A DNA stretch of 64,000 nucleotides from contig NZ_CANLNE010000003.1 in the NCBI RefSeq assembly GCF_947492555.1, positions 868,001 through 932,000 of the forward strand, given 5' to 3'. Under the pieces are notes generated by a model. That model was not told the DNA's origin, ran no database searches, and was given only the letters and a program-made list of their open reading frames with translations. The stretch comes from an uncultured Roseobacter sp. (GTDB lineage Bacteria; Pseudomonadota; Alphaproteobacteria; Rhodobacterales; Rhodobacteraceae). This document shows, in pieces, positions 17,787 to 26,614 of this stretch (within the stretch, counting starts at the first letter, position 1; the number at the start of each line of letters is the position of its first letter). The translations under genes and the position numbers were made by a program.

Positions 17787-20175
17787 TGAGTTTCTCATTC
17801 ACCTTCTTGGGGACCAAAGGGGGCAGCGTGAAGCAGAACTGCGAATGGCCGTTGTCATCCTTTTGATACCATAGCTTTCCCCCATGCGAGTCGATGATGG
17901 AGCGGCAAATCGACAGTCCCAACCCCATACCGTCTTCCTTGGTGGTTTCAAACTGTTCAAAGAGGTTTGCGTGTGGATCAAAGCCGGGGCCGGTGTCGGT
18001 GATCGATATGGTGAGGCCCTCATCACTCTCCTGCCCTTTCAGCCAAACGATGCGCTCTGGCACGTCACTGTCCCCGATGGCCTCGATGGCATTGCGCAGC
18101 AAGTTCAGCAAGACCTGTGCAATCTGAACGCGTGAGCCATAGACAGGTTCCACATCACGGATATCGATTCGGATGCCGATGCCGTTTTCCTTCGCCTCCG
18201 AACGCACCAAATGCAGCGTTTGCTCCAGCAGTTCCTCGAAATCGAATTCCGCTTTCTCCACCCCGTCCTTTTTAACAAACCCGCGAAGAGCCTTGATAAT
18301 GTCTCCTGCTCGGTGCGCATGCCGGTCTGTTTCCTCCAGAATACTTTTCAATTCTTCCGTGTCGCTGGCGTTATCCTTGAGCGCGTAAAGCGCGGTATCC
18401 ATGTTCTGGGTGATGGCCAAAAGCGGCTGGTTTAACTCATGCGCGAGGCTGGTGGCCATTTGTCCCATCACGTTGACCCGCGAGGAATGCGACAGATCGC
18501 GGTTCAAGCGCTGGATTTTGCGTTCCGCATCCTTGCGCTCGGTGATGTCGTCAACGGTCACCACGGCGTGGCGCGACTGACCCGCATCATCGCGGATGAC
18601 AATCACGTTTTCGCTGACCCAGATCGCGGTGCCATCTTTGCGCAGGAGCCGCTTTTCATGCAGGTATTCAGAACGTTTCTGTCCGCCATCCTCAAAGAAG
18701 AAGCCTGCAACCGGATCATCCGGATGCGAGATGTCGTGTGCGGTCAGGGACAGGATTTCTTCCGCATCATATCCGAGCATTGCGGCGAACTTGCTGTTGA
18801 CGCGCATGATCCGCCCGGTTTTGGCTTCTATCTGGGCCATGCCCCGCGAGGCGAGGTCAAATGTGCGGCCGAACTCGGTTTCGGACTTCTTGCGCTCCGC
18901 GATGGCCTGGACCAGGGTTTCATTGGCGCGTTGAAGTTCACGGTAGGTATTGGGAAGCGGCTCGGACGCAGAAATCTCGCCCTGTGACACCAAAGAGGAA
19001 CGCACCGCAAAGGCGCGCACGGGCTTATGGATGTAGTTGGCCAGAATCAATCCGAAGACGCCGGATATCAAGGCGATCAAAGCCGCGATCCAAACATTTT
19101 GCGTCCGGTTGGCCTTGATCTCGCCGGTGAAATCGGTTTCGGGCGCATAGACCGCGATAGTCCAAGGCAGTTCCTCGCTGATCACCGGCATCACGGTCGA
19201 TACATATGTGGCATCACCGTACTCGAAACGCGATGACACCTCGCGCTCGACAGAGACCTCATCGCCCCTGATCAACGGGCCGAATGCGGCCTGTGCCACC
19301 GGATCACCGAATTCGTTGATGCTGACAAAGCGGAACGTGCCATCGGCGTTGGCGGTGCTGATAAGGTCCTGATTGGGGTGGGCGATCACGTCGCCATTTC
19401 GGTTCAGGATCAGGGCTTTGCCACTCTCTCCGATATTCAGCCGGGACAGGAAATCCGAAATCGCTTCGATCCCGATGTCAACGCCGACGACGCCCTGGAT
19501 TTCTCCATCAGCACTAAAAACGGGCGAAGCTGCGGTGATGCCGGGGGTTTGTGAGGTGAAAAAAATGTAGGGGTCGGTCCAGATGCTGGCCCGCTCGCTG
19601 CTGGCGTTCTGATACCACAACCGGCTGCGCGGATCATAAGGGTCCAATGGATCCTGACTTCGGAGAACTTCCGCATATCCGTTGTCGCGCCAGATCAGTT
19701 CGACGAAACGGGTTTCCTCATCCTGCCGGATGATCTTGGTTCGAAACGGCCCGGGCCCGCTACTGCGCATCACATAGACAAAACTGCCGGTCTCATCGCC
19801 ATAAAAGACGCCGGCAAACTGCGGCGATATCTGCAATTGCTGGAACAGCAGTTTTTCAAGCTGTTGGAAGTTGTCACTGGAGATGACCTGGCTTTCGGCA
19901 AGGCGCGTGGCCAATTCGGCGGCCCCCTTGGCCGGTTTCAGAAAGCCTCGTGAATGTTCGATGGTGTTGGTCCCCACGTCACGCAGCAGATGGCGAGCAT
20001 GGTCCAACAAAACTTTCTCTGAGGTGAGAAAAGAGGAAAACACCACGATTGTCACAGCGACGAACTGCAAACCGGCGAGACACAGCGCCAACATGAGACC
20101 CAGCGAGAGCTTCATGCAGTTATCCGCCTGCGAATGCGGTTTAAAAAGCAGGGAGCCACGTCGGTCTTTTGGCAT
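17770..20175 (-). CDS. Cache-PAS sensor histidine kinase
   Basis: A membrane sensor kinase of 801 residues. It has TM1 at about 22-48, a periplasmic double-Cache domain at about 50-355 (TAASPVFSADGEIQGVVGVDI is its signature), TM2 at 362-381, a PAS domain with PAC at about 433-552, and HisKA with the phospho-acceptor His579 in SLAHELNQPL. The HATPase_c domain follows, with N-box NLLRNAIEAI, DTGPGF, and GLGLSICRSII. The C-terminal half is of the FixL/DctB-like group. The start is uncertain (20175 or ATG at 20115, just before TM1). The periplasmic Cache domain suggests a small-molecule ligand such as a carboxylate or amino acid. It is coupled to the downstream regulator. Confidence 0.93.
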   Translation of the reverse strand: MPKDRRGSLLFKPHSQADNCMKLSLGLMLALCLAGLQFVAVTIVVFSSFLTSEKVLLDHARHLLRDVGTNTIEHSRGFLKPAKGAAELATRLAESQVISSDNFQQLEKLLFQQLQISPQFAGVFYGDETGSFVYVMRSSGPGPFRTKIIRQDEETRFVELIWRDNGYAEVLRSQDPLDPYDPRSRLWYQNASSERASIWTDPYIFFTSQTPGITAASPVFSADGEIQGVVGVDIGIEAISDFLSRLNIGESGKALILNRNGDVIAHPNQDLISTANADGTFRFVSINEFGDPVAQAAFGPLIRGDEVSVEREVSSRFEYGDATYVSTVMPVISEELPWTIAVYAPETDFTGEIKANRTQNVWIAALIALISGVFGLILANYIHKPVRAFAVRSSLVSQGEISASEPLPNTYRELQRANETLVQAIAERKKSETEFGRTFDLASRGMAQIEAKTGRIMRVNSKFAAMLGYDAEEILSLTAHDISHPDDPVAGFFFEDGGQKRSEYLHEKRLLRKDGTAIWVSENVIVIRDDAGQSRHAVVTVDDITERKDAERKIQRLNRDLSHSSRVNVMGQMATSLAHELNQPLLAITQNMDTALYALKDNASDTEELKSILEETDRHAHRAGDIIKALRGFVKKDGVEKAEFDFEELLEQTLHLVRSEAKENGIGIRIDIRDVEPVYGSRVQIAQVLLNLLRNAIEAIGDSDVPERIVWLKGQESDEGLTISITDTGPGFDPHANLFEQFETTKEDGMGLGLSICRSIIDSHGGKLWYQKDDNGHSQFCFTLPPLVPKKVNEKLNEFSA

Positions 20176-20310
20176 GCAGGGTTTGCGGCTTCTGCTGCGC
20201 GCGCGTTAGTGCGGCATGCATCTGCCCTGCCCCCGATCTTTGTGGTTTTAGTCATCTCGGTCTGAGATCCGCAATCATTCGATACCCTCTGTCCTGTATG
20301 TTACATAATT

Positions 20311-20877
20311 TCAGGAGTGCGAAAGATGACGGGCTTCGAATTGAGCGACAATTCGCCTTATGATGCGGATATCGCGGGCGCTCCACCATCTTTCGATTGT
20401 ATCGACGGTACATATTACCCCGATAAGCTGTTTCTCCGGTGCCCGCAACGGCGCAGCGGCAAACGATCGTATCCTGTGACCTGACAGAAGGTCGCCGTGA
20501 CGGATCAGCGGATGGGTGTAGATATCATCTATTCTGAGAACGTCGTACAGTGTCGTGGCATGCGTGGCCAAGAGCAAGGATTGCGCCTGCAGAATGTCGT
20601 CATGCGTATCGGATGTACCTTGCAGATCACGCGAGTATGCGGACTGAAGATCTTGAAAAGAGAACAGAAAAGACGCTGTGGATTGCAGCTGTGCCGTCAT
20701 GAGATGCGGCAGTATCCGCGCTTGTGCACTTCGGACGTCAATACTGATCCCCGCCGCGTTCGTGCGCTCCACTAAAAGAGTGTCATCCTCCTCGCCGGAA
20801 ATGGGTCGGTTCGATGGGAAAAGGGTCTTCAAGGCTTCTGTCCTGAACTGAGGCGAACGCGCCATTATGCCCGACAT
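20311..20877 (-). CDS. GAF domain protein upstream of the kinase gene
   Basis: A cytoplasmic protein of 188 residues whose C-terminal two thirds read as a GAF domain: RIDDIYTHPLIRHGDLLSG, SFAAAPLRAPEKQLIGVICTVD and an ending DIRIIRRIVAQFEARH. The N-terminal 40 residues have no clear similarity. There is no output domain, so it may be a stand-alone sensor or a modulator. It is the first gene of a minus-strand group with the kinase (135 bp later) and the regulator. An inverted repeat matching the one at the regulator 3' end lies about 30-45 bp before its start. Function beyond ligand or cofactor binding cannot be inferred. Confidence 0.75.
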   Translation of the reverse strand: MSGIMARSPQFRTEALKTLFPSNRPISGEEDDTLLVERTNAAGISIDVRSAQARILPHLMTAQLQSTASFLFSFQDLQSAYSRDLQGTSDTHDDILQAQSLLLATHATTLYDVLRIDDIYTHPLIRHGDLLSGHRIRSFAAAPLRAPEKQLIGVICTVDTIERWWSARDIRIIRRIVAQFEARHLSHS

Positions 20878-20906
20878 CGCCTATCAGTAGAATATGCAGA
20901 ATTGCC

Positions 20907-20922
20907 TAGGCAAAACTACCTA
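20907..20922. promoter_or_regulatory. inverted repeat TAGGCA-N4-TACCTA upstream of the GAF gene
   Basis: The arms TAGGCA (20907-20912) and TACCTA (20917-20922) have AAAC between. The spacing is the same as in the site at 17126-17141, with one arm base changed. It sits 29 bases upstream of the GAF gene start, where an activator or repressor of the GAF-kinase-regulator operon would bind. A weak 58-residue frame begins on the other side at 21002. Confidence 0.55.
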
Positions 20923-21001
20923 GATATGCAGTCCTCGATTGATGATTTCACGCACCGTTTAGCGGATTAGAGGCCGCTATTTGGTCTGTATCACAGGCAA
21001 A

Positions 21002-21178
21002 ATGACGAACATACAGGCTTCTTTGGAACCAAAACCTGCACGGAAAACTGATCAGGCCAAGGGTGATCACGGTGTCTGTCAGAGCGCGCGTGAAAGGACA
21101 GCCGACATTCTGAACACCGTAGCACTTGGAGATTTCCCGTCATTGCAGAGTTACATGTTCAGCGCGCTGGGAGATTGA
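21002..21178 (+). CDS. possible small protein of 58 residues
   Basis: An open frame of 58 codons with AGGC five bases before its ATG. It is predicted to end in a helix (ARERTADILNTVALGDFPSLQSYM). It is divergent from the GAF gene and shares the region carrying the TAGGCA-N4-TACCTA repeat. Its 3' end overlaps the convergent exported-protein gene by 28 bp. I recognise no family. It could be a real regulator-linked small protein or a chance frame. Confidence 0.3.
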   Translation: MTNIQASLEPKPARKTDQAKGDHGVCQSARERTADILNTVALGDFPSLQSYMFSALGD

Positions 21179-21702
21179 TCTGTGAAGACGCGAATATAGT
21201 CACCCGGTGAGGAGCCCGCCCAAAACACCCAAAGCTTATGCGGGTCTTGCTCATCCACCCACACCCTGTCGCCTTGCTCCAATCCACGCAGTTCAGGACT
21301 GATGTAGGTTACAGAAGTATTGGCCAGAAAATCAGTCCTGGCCATCGTCCCTTGAAACGCTGCAATGCCCAAAATAGGCGCATCGAAGTAGACAAAACCA
21401 TATTGGGTGCCAGACAAGCTATCAAAAAAAACGTAGTGGCTTGCGATAATCGACCCCTGCGGGATGACCCCATTGAGCCCGCCGATGTCGACGCGGATTG
21501 GCTCTACAAGGGTGATATTTTGATCCTCGTCAAAGCCATAAAGATTGTCGTCATCGAAAGTATCGAACCCCACGGCGAAAGGTTCATCCGTGGTCAGCTT
21601 GACGAACATCCCGCTACCGTTTTGTCGGATAATTTCACCATCCAGGATGTACGCCTGAGCCGGCGTCAAGAGAAGCGCAAGTGCCAATGCCGATTTCCAC
21701 AT
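21151..21702 (-). CDS. exported protein of unknown function
   Basis: A protein of about 183 residues starting with a clear signal peptide (MWKSALALALLLTPAQA). The mature part is acidic and predicted to be mostly beta: FAVGFDTFDDDNLYGFDEDQNITL, a DIGGLNGVIPQGSIIASHYVFFD stretch, and RVWVDEQDPHKLWVFWAGSSPGD. This looks like a soluble beta-sandwich of the kind found in exopolymer or surface proteins, but no sorting motif is seen at the C-terminus. I do not recognise the family. The frame is open upstream to 21762, but the signal peptide fixes the start at 21702. Confidence 0.75.
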   Translation of the reverse strand: MWKSALALALLLTPAQAYILDGEIIRQNGSGMFVKLTTDEPFAVGFDTFDDDNLYGFDEDQNITLVEPIRVDIGGLNGVIPQGSIIASHYVFFDSLSGTQYGFVYFDAPILGIAAFQGTMARTDFLANTSVTYISPELRGLEQGDRVWVDEQDPHKLWVFWAGSSPGDYIRVFTDQSPSALNM

Positions 21703-21863
21703 GTTTTGCTCTTTTACGCCAATAGTTTGCTCGCGAGGGTAGTCGGCCTGTGACGACATCACCAGCTGGCTCGACGCGCCTCGCGGAAACTTGACATTGC
21801 AGAGGCTGAGGTCCGCCCTGGGTTCAGGCCGGTGGGTGCCTTAGTTTTCCGAAGGGTCTCATT

Positions 21864-22721
21864 TCAGGACCTGGTCAGGAATGCATCACGGATGACAGTC
21901 TTCATTGCCGACATTGGGGCGTCATCTGACGACCGGTTCGTCGCCATGACCAACTTGGACGTTGGTGTCGGGTGACATCCAAGGCGGTCGCTGACCACCG
22001 AAAGGCCCGCATGAAGAGACGAACGCGCCAGAAGGCCGACAGCAATCCCGGCCTCTACCGCCGCGAGCACACCTGAGACGCTTTGGCTGGAATAGACGAT
22101 ACGATAGGGTTTCCCGCTGCTCTCAAGTGATCCGATTGCCGCGTCGCGCCACCAGCAGGCTTGATCAAAAACCGCGAGCGGAAGGGGATCGCACGCTGTG
22201 AAATCCACCTTTGTGGAAGACAGCCAACAGGTTGGGTCCTCGAATAGCAATTCTTCATGCGGACCCAAAGTTTGGACTTCGTAAATGGCAAGATCCAGTG
22301 CTCCCTTTTCCAGCGCGCCGGGGAACCCCGTGCTGAGGGCACAGGTCACATCAAGTTCCACATGCGGATGCTGACGTGTGAATGCTGCAATGATATGCGC
22401 GAGCTTTGTCCTGCCATGATCGTCCGGAATGCCAATCCGGAGCTTGCCTGTGACAGCTTCCTTCGAGAGGTCGCGCAAGGCCACATCGAGACGGTTTGTT
22501 ACCTCCTGTGCAATTGGTAACAGGCGGCGGCCCACGGCGCTCAATACCACGCCCCGGCCATGTCTTTCGAACACAGGGTGCCCGACGATCACTTCAAGGC
22601 GTTTAATTTGCAGGCTTGTTGCAGATTGGGATCGGTGTATCTGCTCTGCTCCTTCCGTCACGCTTCCGGCTCGGGCGACGGCGACGAAGGTCCGCAAAAG
22701 ATCACTATCCAGATTTTCCAT
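21864..22721 (-). CDS. LysR family transcriptional regulator
   Basis: A LysR-type regulator of 285 residues: N-terminal helix-turn-helix (LLRTFVAVARAGSVTEGAEQIHRSQSATSLQIKRLE), then an effector domain beginning GKLRIGIPDDHGR. It is divergent from a permease gene, with 83 bp between the two starts. A 7-8-7 inverted repeat (22742-22763) of the T-N11-A type sits in between. This is the standard layout for a LysR protein that controls itself and its neighbour, so the permease is the likely target. Confidence 0.93.
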   Translation of the reverse strand: MENLDSDLLRTFVAVARAGSVTEGAEQIHRSQSATSLQIKRLEVIVGHPVFERHGRGVVLSAVGRRLLPIAQEVTNRLDVALRDLSKEAVTGKLRIGIPDDHGRTKLAHIIAAFTRQHPHVELDVTCALSTGFPGALEKGALDLAIYEVQTLGPHEELLFEDPTCWLSSTKVDFTACDPLPLAVFDQACWWRDAAIGSLESSGKPYRIVYSSQSVSGVLAAVEAGIAVGLLARSSLHAGLSVVSDRLGCHPTPTSKLVMATNRSSDDAPMSAMKTVIRDAFLTRS

Positions 22722-22741
22722 TTGAATTTTCGATACCTGAA

Positions 22742-22763
22742 ATATGAATTATGCGTTTCATAT
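22742..22763. promoter_or_regulatory. LysR-type operator between the LysR and permease genes
   Basis: The arms ATATGAA (22742-22748) and TTCATAT (22757-22763) are perfect and separated by eight bases. The T-N11-A core falls within the repeat. It lies 21 bases upstream of the LysR start and about 42 upstream of the permease start. Confidence 0.7.
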
Positions 22764-22804
22764 ATGGCTTGAGCTTCCGTAACTTCAAGCAAAAGGAGTT
22801 TGCG

Positions 22805-23827
22805 GTGACTGATCAAACCATTGTTCAAAAACGCTCAAGCAGGAAACTGATAATTTGGGGCATCTGCGTGCTCACATTGGTGGGCATCGGGGCCATCTGG
22901 CCGACTTACCTGTTGGAGACCGCCACATTTGTCCTGTGGGGATTGGTTGTCGTCGCCCCCATCGTCATTCCGGGCATCGTTCTCGCAGCCTGGATTATTG
23001 CGAGCGGGGCAGATTCCCGCATCGCAAGTGCCTTTGAGGGCAGAACGTTACGTACGGTTCTGACCGCTTCGCTGATTGGTGCAATAACACCGGTGTGCGG
23101 TGTCACAGTCCTGCCGTTGATGGCCGGGTTGCTGGCCGTTGGTGTGCCCCTGGCCCCGATCATGGCGTTCTGGTTGTCCTCCCCAATCACAGACCCGGCC
23201 ATGCTTGCGACGACGGCTGCAACACTCGGGTTGAGTTTTGCGGTTGGCAAAACCATCGCCGCTTTTTGTTTAGGCGTGTTTGGCGGGGCGATTACAACAC
23301 TTTTCGCCCGCACATCCTGGGCGCTGCACGCGCTTCGTGACAATGGCATGGCCAGGCAATTGAGCGCCGCACGGTGTGGCCAAGCGCAGACATTTGATCC
23401 TTGGATCTGGCGTACCGATACCCGGCGCCGGTCCTTTGCCAAGCAGTTCTGGGCCACGACACGTTTGATTCTGATTTGCCTGATCCCGGCCTTCGCCGCA
23501 GAATATGCACTGAACGCCGCACTCACTCCCGGCTCGCTCGCTGCCTATGTCGGTGAAGATCAGTGGTGGGCCATTCCGGCGGCGGTCTTCGTTGGTGCGC
23601 CTGCCTACATCGACGGCTACGCCGCGCTGCCGCTGACGCGGGGTCTGATAGAAACCGGTATGTCGGAGGGAGCTGCCATGGCCTTTCTCATCTCGGGTGG
23701 CGTGGTGAGCATCTGGGGTGCCCTTGCCATTGCGCCTATCCTGAAACTGAAGCCATTCCTGCTGTATCTCGTATTGGCCGTTCTGGGCTCGCTTGCAGCC
23801 GGGTATGCGTTCGAATGGGCTGTTTAG
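22805..23827 (+). CDS. permease (YraQ/DUF318-like)
   Basis: An inner-membrane protein of about 340 residues with roughly eight helices. GAITPVCGVTVLPLMAGLL with the conserved Cys, the following FWLSSPITDPAM, and the second-half FVGAPAYIDGYAALPLTRGLIETGMSEGAAMAFL repeat are the two inverted halves of the YraQ/ArsP-like permease family. The GTG start at 22805 is chosen because AAGGAG lies seven bases before it; the frame is open from 22751. Related proteins export arsenicals or act with thiol chemistry, but the substrate here is unknown. It is divergent from, and probably controlled by, the LysR gene. Confidence 0.88.
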   Translation: MTDQTIVQKRSSRKLIIWGICVLTLVGIGAIWPTYLLETATFVLWGLVVVAPIVIPGIVLAAWIIASGADSRIASAFEGRTLRTVLTASLIGAITPVCGVTVLPLMAGLLAVGVPLAPIMAFWLSSPITDPAMLATTAATLGLSFAVGKTIAAFCLGVFGGAITTLFARTSWALHALRDNGMARQLSAARCGQAQTFDPWIWRTDTRRRSFAKQFWATTRLILICLIPAFAAEYALNAALTPGSLAAYVGEDQWWAIPAAVFVGAPAYIDGYAALPLTRGLIETGMSEGAAMAFLISGGVVSIWGALAIAPILKLKPFLLYLVLAVLGSLAAGYAFEWAV

Positions 23828-24038
23828 ATCCCCGCGTCCACGATGGCGGCCACGCGGCTCCGGCAGGTTTGTCTCGCAAAAGTCTCCGCTCGCCCGATCT
23901 GTTGCTTGCTCGCACAAGCTGGCGGGTCACACCTGATGGCGACCTTTTGCTCAGAAGGCTGCTCATTGCTGTGCATGCTGTGCTAAACATCGCTTCCAAT
24001 CTACTGTCGCAAAGATTGTCCCCTTAGAGGAATTCAAA

Positions 24039-24356
24039 GTGGCTAACTCAATAGTTGAAGGCGAACTGACGATAGATGGCAACATCAAGTCAAGTGACGG
24101 AAATCTGGAGATCAAGGGAAGTGTTGTAGGGGACGTCACCGCTGCAGAAGTGGTCATCGGGTCAGGTGGGACCGTCGACGGTGCGGTGTCTGCAAAGACT
24201 GTTGTTGTTGAAGGAAGACACAAAGGCAGCTTGAAGTGTGACAATGTCACGTTCGCATCGACATCCAATGTTCAAGCGGATGTAAAGGCCGAAACCATGA
24301 CGACAGAGAGCGGCGCGAAGGTTGTCGGAAAAATCGACATTACCGGAACGGGGTAA
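24039..24356 (+). CDS. bactofilin family cytoskeletal protein
   Basis: A short bactofilin of 105 residues, a polymer-forming scaffold built of a right-handed beta-helix. The repeats are plain to see: GNIKSSDGNLEIKGSVVGDV, AEVVIGSGGTVDGAVSAKTVVVEGRHKG and VTFASTSNVQADVKAETMTTESGAKVVG. The start is GTG with AGAGG eight bases upstream. Bactofilins organise wall-synthesis enzymes, stalks or polarity factors; no M23 peptidase partner, often next door, is present here. It stands alone between the permease gene and a tRNA gene. Confidence 0.9.
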   Translation: MANSIVEGELTIDGNIKSSDGNLEIKGSVVGDVTAAEVVIGSGGTVDGAVSAKTVVVEGRHKGSLKCDNVTFASTSNVQADVKAETMTTESGAKVVGKIDITGTG

Positions 24357-24752
24357 ACTGCCTCAGCAGGGCATTAACTTGCTGCCCCGTCCCGTTCGTG
24401 TCGAAATTGCCGCCTGTTCTGTCAGGCACAGTTTTGGTTGTGCACCGCATGCCTTGGATGGGAAGCCGTTGGACCGAAAAACCGGTAGGCTGTGACCTGG
24501 ATGCAGCGCGGATCAGGAGCAAGGATGTGTCCGTTCGGTGTTCTAGCCTTCACTTGGCACGTCGCTGACACATGAGGTGGCCTTTGTCGGGTCTGGGTAT
24601 GAAGCGGAGACTATCTATCCGTAGGGGGTAACGTGCACGTGTCGTGCTCAACTGCCGTTGGAAGGCACGGCGGATCAAGTGGAGCAGACGACACCACACA
24701 ATCTCGAGTGATACGGGAAGTCCCTTGAAATCAAACTCTTAAGAGAAGATGG
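24357..24752. other. intergenic, nothing recognised
   Basis: About 395 bases between the bactofilin gene and the tRNA-Arg gene. No frame with plausible codon use, repeat or clear terminator was found. Confidence 0.5.
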
Positions 24753-24829
<77 letters not shown>

Positions 24830-24886
24830 ACTGATGCGCGGTATAGCGGGACAAATGCCGCCTCGCAACGGCAAAACATCACCGTC

Positions 24887-25366
24887 TCAGGGACCAGTAC
24901 GTTTGTGATAGACGGTGGAGCGTACGAGACATGTGGTGGTTGCCATTCCCATCGAGGTCGCCATGCTTTGCGGCAAATCCACGGTCAGATCCGCAAGTTG
25001 ATTGATCTGATCGGGCGCGATGATCACCATGATCGATTTCGACACCACGGTCATCGTGCCAATTGCGGTCTGCTGGACGTCACTGAAAATGCCTTCCCAG
25101 ATGTTGGGCGCAATCTTCTGCCATGTGAAATTAGGATCAATGTCCTTGAAGACAGCTGGCCCGAAGGGATCGGGAAAGGTGATCTGCTGACCGGTGTACC
25201 CCTGCCGCGCCTGCTTCATCTGACCGACCATCTCGGCTGGACAGCCGGTCTGGCTGTCGAAGGTGACCTCGCCTGACCACGTTCCGGACTCGGGTTGGAT
25301 ATCAGTCGCGAAACCGATGCCGGGAAGGACCAGAAGACAGAGAGTGATAAGGATTCGTCGCATCAT
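24887..25366 (-). CDS. exported protein of unknown function
   Basis: A protein of 159 residues with a signal peptide (ILITLCLLVLPGIGFA). The mature part has two cysteines far apart (TGCPAEMV and TTTCLVRS) that could pair, and otherwise no motif I recognise. It starts 27 bp after the sufS stop on the same strand and may be read from the suf transcript, though a link to iron-sulfur assembly is only positional. Confidence 0.7.
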   Translation of the reverse strand: MMRRILITLCLLVLPGIGFATDIQPESGTWSGEVTFDSQTGCPAEMVGQMKQARQGYTGQQITFPDPFGPAVFKDIDPNFTWQKIAPNIWEGIFSDVQQTAIGTMTVVSKSIMVIIAPDQINQLADLTVDLPQSMATSMGMATTTCLVRSTVYHKRTGP

Positions 25367-25393
25367 CCCTGCATTGTAGCCAGCGCCGCACCG

Positions 25394-26614
25394 TCAGGCA
25401 AAAAGATCATGCGCAAGTTCCAGCGCCTCGACCAACACGTCCACCTCGGCTTGCGTATTGTAGAGCCCAAAGGAGGCGCGGCAGCTGGCCGGTATGCCCA
25501 TATGCGCCATCAGCGGACCGACACAATGCTGACCCGCGCGCACGGCGACGCCCTTCTTGTCGAGGATGGTGGAAATGTCATGCGCGTGCCCTGCCCCCTC
25601 CATCGTGAAGCTGAAGATCGCACCTTTGTCGGGGGTCGTACCCTGCACTTGCAACCAGTTGAGACCGCCGAGTTTTTCAACCGTGTAGTCTCGCAGGCTG
25701 TCCTCGTAGGCCGCGATATTCTGCATTCCCAGCGCCATCATGTATTCCAGGGCAACGCCAAAACCGATGGTCTGCACGATACCGGGGGTACCCGCCTCGA
25801 ACTTCATCGGTGGATCGTTGTAGATCACGCCATCCTTGCTGACCTCGCGGATCATGTCCCCGCCGCCGATGAAGGGGCGCATTTCCGCCATCCGTTCGGA
25901 TTTCACATAGATTGCGCCTGAACCAGAGGGCCCATACAGCTTGTGTCCGGTGATCGCATAGAAATCGCAATCGATGTCGCTGACGTCCACCGGTTGATGC
26001 ACTGCCGCCTGACTGCCATCGATAAGCACGGGGACCCCCCGGGCATGGGCTTCTTGACAGATTGTCTTCACGTCCACCCGTGTGCCCAGTACATTCGACA
26101 GATGTGTCACGGCGACCAGTTTGGTTTTGGGGCCAATGGCATCGATCACGGCCTGCGGATCAAGATAGCCGGTGCTGTCCACATCCACCCATTTCAGCAC
26201 GACCCCCTGGCGTTCGCGCAAAAAGTGCCAGGGCACGATATTGGCGTGGTGTTCCATCACGCTGAGCACGATCTCGTCACCCGCCTCCAGCCGTGGCATC
26301 GCCCAACCGTAGGCCACCATGTTGATGCCTTCGGTTGTGCCTGAATTCAGCACGATCTCATCCTCTGATCCGGCGTTCAGGAATCGGGCAATCACACCGC
26401 GCACGCTCTCATATTTGTCTGTCGCAAGGTTTGACAGGAAATGCAGGCCGCGGTGCACATTGGCGTATTCGTTGGAATAGGCGTTGCTAATGGCGTCGAT
26501 GACCACCTGCGGTTTCTGCGCAGAGGCGCCATTGTCCAGATAAACCAGCGGCTTGCCATTCACCTCCCGACTGAGGATCGGAAAGTCGGCGCGAATTTTG
26601 GTGACATCATACAT
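25394..26614 (-). CDS. sufS: cysteine desulfurase SufS
   Basis: A type II PLP-dependent cysteine desulfurase of 406 residues, which supplies sulfur to the SufBCD scaffold. The PLP Lys is in ITGHKLYGPSG, the active-site Cys in VRAGQHCVGPL, and SCRASFGLYNT is the group II ending. The start overlaps the preceding membrane-protein gene by 8 bp. It is the last suf gene of the operon. No sufE, sufU or A-type carrier gene follows, so its sulfur acceptor must be encoded elsewhere or be SufB itself. Confidence 0.96.
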   Translation of the reverse strand: MYDVTKIRADFPILSREVNGKPLVYLDNGASAQKPQVVIDAISNAYSNEYANVHRGLHFLSNLATDKYESVRGVIARFLNAGSEDEIVLNSGTTEGINMVAYGWAMPRLEAGDEIVLSVMEHHANIVPWHFLRERQGVVLKWVDVDSTGYLDPQAVIDAIGPKTKLVAVTHLSNVLGTRVDVKTICQEAHARGVPVLIDGSQAAVHQPVDVSDIDCDFYAITGHKLYGPSGSGAIYVKSERMAEMRPFIGGGDMIREVSKDGVIYNDPPMKFEAGTPGIVQTIGFGVALEYMMALGMQNIAAYEDSLRDYTVEKLGGLNWLQVQGTTPDKGAIFSFTMEGAGHAHDISTILDKKGVAVRAGQHCVGPLMAHMGIPASCRASFGLYNTQAEVDVLVEALELAHDLFA

